A DNA stretch of 7,163 nucleotides from an uncultured Gammaproteobacteria bacterium (GTDB taxonomy: Bacteria > Pseudomonadota > Gammaproteobacteria > Pseudomonadales > Azotimanducaceae). Below the pieces are notes generated by a model. That model did no database searches and had not been told where the DNA came from. It worked only from the letters and a program-made list of their open reading frames with translations. This document shows positions 5,468 through 7,163 of the stretch, piece by piece; the stretch's first letter is position 1; each line of letters starts with the position of its first letter. The position numbers and the translations under genes are program-made. The stretch is taken from assembly GCA_913043075.1 (NCBI GenBank), contig CAJWLI010000072.1:1-7163 (forward strand), written 5' to 3'.

Positions 5468-6796
5468 TTAAATTCCGTATGCACGCCGAACCATGCTTAT
5501 TGGATGCTCGGCCTCGCCGTTTTCAATGCCGTCCGCAATCATTCTCCCTGCCATTGGACAGTCCGAGCCAAAGCTGTCAGGGTTTGCTTCCTCAACCCGC
5601 CGCACCACAGGTCGTGCTATTTTTTTCGCTTTCTCGTAGGTCTCGGCTTTTACCGCGTAAGTTCCGTCGTGCCCCGAGCAGCGTTCAATAGCTGAGATCT
5701 CTGTGCCCGGGACTAACTCTAGGAATTCCCGTGTCTTCATCCCAAAATTTTGGACTCTCTGATGGCAGGCGACGTGATAAGCAACCTTGCCAAGTGAATT
5801 CGGAAAATTTTGGTCGATCAAGTTCGCTTTCTGCCGAAGCATCAAATATTCAAACGGATCAAAGAAAGCGCTCTGCACACGAGCCACATCGACGTCTTCA
5901 GGAAACATGAGTGGCAATTCCTGTTTGTACATCAGGACGCAAGACGGTATAGGGGCAATTATATCGTATCCGCTCTCGATTGCTTCGATGAAAAGGGGCA
6001 GGTTAGCATCCTTCATTTTCTCGACTTTCTTCAGGTCTCCAAGCTCTAGCTTAGGCATACCGCAGCAGTGAGCATCTTTCAAAATTTTTACCGGGATCTC
6101 ATTGTGATCAAGCACAGAAATCAGGTCTTCCACCATCTGCGGCTCATTGTGATCTCCATAGCAGGTAACGTAAATCGCTACCTTCCCCGTTGTTTTCTCT
6201 GTAGGCGTTGCTGAGCCGTCCGCGCCTATTTCGTTTGGCAAGGACTTGGTCAATGCTTTAGGAAGAAATTTAGGTAAGGGCGCATCTTTATGCAGTCCTA
6301 AAACTTTTTCACCAACCTTCCGCATTGCTTTTGAGTCCGCAGCGGCGTTAGCTACCTGAGCGATCCCCGGGGTGGAAATAGCGTCGAAGATCGGGTCAGT
6401 AGAGGTGATAATTCGGTCCCGCCATTTGGTGTCTTTAGCGGTAAATTTTTGAGCTTTGGCGCGGAGCATGAGATGGGGGAAGTCAACTGCCCACTCGTGC
6501 GGAGGCACGTAAGGGCATTTGGTTTCAGCGCACAAGTCGCATAGAAAGCATTGGTCAACCACTTTCCCGAAGTCGGCCTTGTCTACGCCGTCAACCTCAA
6601 ACGTCTCAGATTCGTCTATTAGGTCAAACAGTGTGGGAAATGAGTCGCAAAGGCTGACGCAGCGCCTGCAGGTGTGACAGACATCGAAAACTCGTTCCAT
6701 TTCTTCTTCGAGCGAGTTCTTGTCGTAGAAATCCGGATTTTTCCAGTCCAAGGCTTCTCTTTTTGGTGCCTCTAGGCTTCCTTCCCTTGACTTCAT
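5468..6796 (-). CDS. GlpC/HdrD-like iron-sulfur protein with two [4Fe-4S] motifs and two CCG-type domains
   Basis: A 442-residue electron-transfer protein of the heterodisulfide-reductase-related family. Two cysteine motifs suit [4Fe-4S] clusters: C40-x2-C43-x2-C46-x3-C50 and C83-x2-C86-x2-C89-x4-C94-P. After a linker rich in Ala and Lys (about 130-205), two CCG-type domains follow. The first has C212, C244-C245-G246 and C286. The second has C344, C373-S374-G375 (SGHDGTY) and C413, so one cysteine of the CCG pair is a serine. There is no transmembrane segment or signal peptide, so it is cytosolic or held by partners. It is not part of a glpABC operon; its neighbours are a rubrerythrin and DUF3501. 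The ATG has AGGAAA 8 bases upstream. Electron transfer to rubrerythrin is a plausible role but unproven; the substrate is unknown. Confidence 0.9.
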   Translation of the reverse strand: MKSREGSLEAPKREALDWKNPDFYDKNSLEEEMERVFDVCHTCRRCVSLCDSFPTLFDLIDESETFEVDGVDKADFGKVVDQCFLCDLCAETKCPYVPPHEWAVDFPHLMLRAKAQKFTAKDTKWRDRIITSTDPIFDAISTPGIAQVANAAADSKAMRKVGEKVLGLHKDAPLPKFLPKALTKSLPNEIGADGSATPTEKTTGKVAIYVTCYGDHNEPQMVEDLISVLDHNEIPVKILKDAHCCGMPKLELGDLKKVEKMKDANLPLFIEAIESGYDIIAPIPSCVLMYKQELPLMFPEDVDVARVQSAFFDPFEYLMLRQKANLIDQNFPNSLGKVAYHVACHQRVQNFGMKTREFLELVPGTEISAIERCSGHDGTYAVKAETYEKAKKIARPVVRRVEEANPDSFGSDCPMAGRMIADGIENGEAEHPISMVRRAYGI

Positions 6797-6820
6797 AGCT
6801 GTGGTTTCCTAGTGATCTAA

Positions 6821-6846
6821 ATAAAAAGGGAGCCAGAAGCTCCCTC
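6821..6846 (-). terminator. Intrinsic terminator/attenuator between the rubrerythrin and iron-sulfur genes
   Basis: Read on the minus strand, a 7-pair stem AGGGAGC/GCTCCCT with loop TTCTG (stem arms at 6845-6839 and 6833-6827) runs straight into a T-rich tail. The tail is five T, counting the last stem base, then AT. It has the form of a rho-independent terminator for the upstream rubrerythrin gene. It lies 25 bases before the next ATG, with no room for a separate promoter, so read-through probably supplies the downstream genes. Confidence 0.8.
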
Positions 6847-6852
6847 ATTGTG

Positions 6853-6867
6853 AGCGGCGGAACCGCT
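6853..6867 (-). other. Second small hairpin downstream of the rubrerythrin stop
   Basis: A perfect 5-pair inverted repeat, AGCGG and CCGCT with a 5-base loop, sits 14 bases after the rubrerythrin stop and 7 bases before the terminator stem. It lacks a T tract. It may stabilise the 3' end of the rubrerythrin message or assist termination. That function is inferred; the repeat itself is visible. Confidence 0.4.
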
Positions 6868-6881
6868 AGATGGAGCTCGAC

Positions 6882-7163
6882 CTAGGCAGTCATCGCGTCA
6901 AGTGCCTTTTGAAAGCGGTTCGCATGAGAGCGTTCTGCTTTGGCAAGCGTCTCAAACCAATCTGCGATCTCGTCAAAACCCTCATCTCTCGCGGTCTTAG
7001 CCATTCCGGGGTACATATCCGTGTACTCGTGAGTCTCCCCAGCAACCGAAGCCTCTAAATTTGCGGCCGTGGTTCCAATCGGAAGGCCAGTAGCGGGGTC
7101 TCCGACGGCTTCCATGTACTCTAGGTGGCCATGTGCGTGTCCGGTTTCACCTTCAGCTGTTGA
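6882..7163 (-). CDS. Rubrerythrin-type ferritin-like protein, C-terminal fragment without rubredoxin domain
   Basis: The last 93 residues of a di-iron four-helix-bundle protein of the rubrerythrin group, which reduces peroxide in the cytosol. The fragment opens in an EGETGHAHGHLEY helix carrying an ExxH pair (ETGH). It continues through AGETHEYTDMYPGMAKTA, a helix with Glu and Tyr positions typical of the family. It ends with the second ExxH pair in AKAERSHANRFQKAL. It stops at ALDAMTA, right after the fourth helix, so the C-terminal rubredoxin-like Cys4 iron domain of classical rubrerythrin is absent and no cysteine occurs in the visible part. The start is beyond the right edge. It is the first visible gene of a cluster with the iron-sulfur and DUF3501 genes and is followed by a terminator hairpin. 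I am sure of the family, less so of the exact subtype. Confidence 0.9.
   Translation of the reverse strand, partial: STAEGETGHAHGHLEYMEAVGDPATGLPIGTTAANLEASVAGETHEYTDMYPGMAKTARDEGFDEIADWFETLAKAERSHANRFQKALDAMTA

Noticed and set aside
5288..5695. Plus-strand open frame (135 codons) across the DUF3501 and iron-sulfur genes
   Set aside because: It is antisense to both genes, crosses their junction and resembles no family. The opposite-strand genes have clear motifs and ribosome sites.

Overview
The window looks like chromosomal DNA of a gammaproteobacterium. The OxyR keeps the exact E. coli numbering of its redox cysteines (C199 and C208), and the riboflavin synthase is of the E. coli type along its length. 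Base composition is moderate and AT-leaning. The genus cannot be told from this stretch. There is no tRNA, rRNA, insertion sequence, integrase or CRISPR array. It reads as two housekeeping and stress-response blocks rather than a mobile island.

Left block (1-3883). The 5' end of a low-specificity L-threonine aldolase gene (ltaE, minus strand, cut by the window edge) diverges from a plus-strand series: riboflavin synthase (ribE), cysteinyl-tRNA synthetase (cysS), orotidine 5'-phosphate decarboxylase (pyrF) and a secreted YceI-family lipocalin-like protein. Gaps between these genes are short (46, about 65 and 20 bases), so co-transcription is plausible. I see no convincing terminator between them. 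The pyrF start is notable. The conserved N-terminus has no in-frame ATG, GTG or upstream TTG that could begin it, but an ATT with an ideal Shine-Dalgarno sequence fits. A four-codon ATG minicistron ends with a stop codon that overlaps this ATT.

Right block (3884-7163). oxyR (plus strand, TTG start), the peroxide-sensing LysR-type regulator, converges with only 2 bases to spare on a minus-strand cluster. In transcription order the cluster is a rubrerythrin-type ferritin-like protein without a rubredoxin domain (cut by the right edge), a GlpC/HdrD-like protein with two [4Fe-4S] motifs and two CCG-type domains, and a DUF3501 protein. An intrinsic terminator or attenuator lies between the rubrerythrin gene and the iron-sulfur gene, so the first gene is probably expressed more strongly than the other two.

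How they may work together: rubrerythrins reduce peroxide at a di-iron site and need an electron donor. The adjacent iron-sulfur protein could be part of that electron path, with DUF3501 as a partner of unknown role and OxyR as the peroxide sensor next door. The gene content is directly visible. The electron-transfer link and OxyR control are inference. This poorly characterised trio is the best candidate here for an undescribed system.
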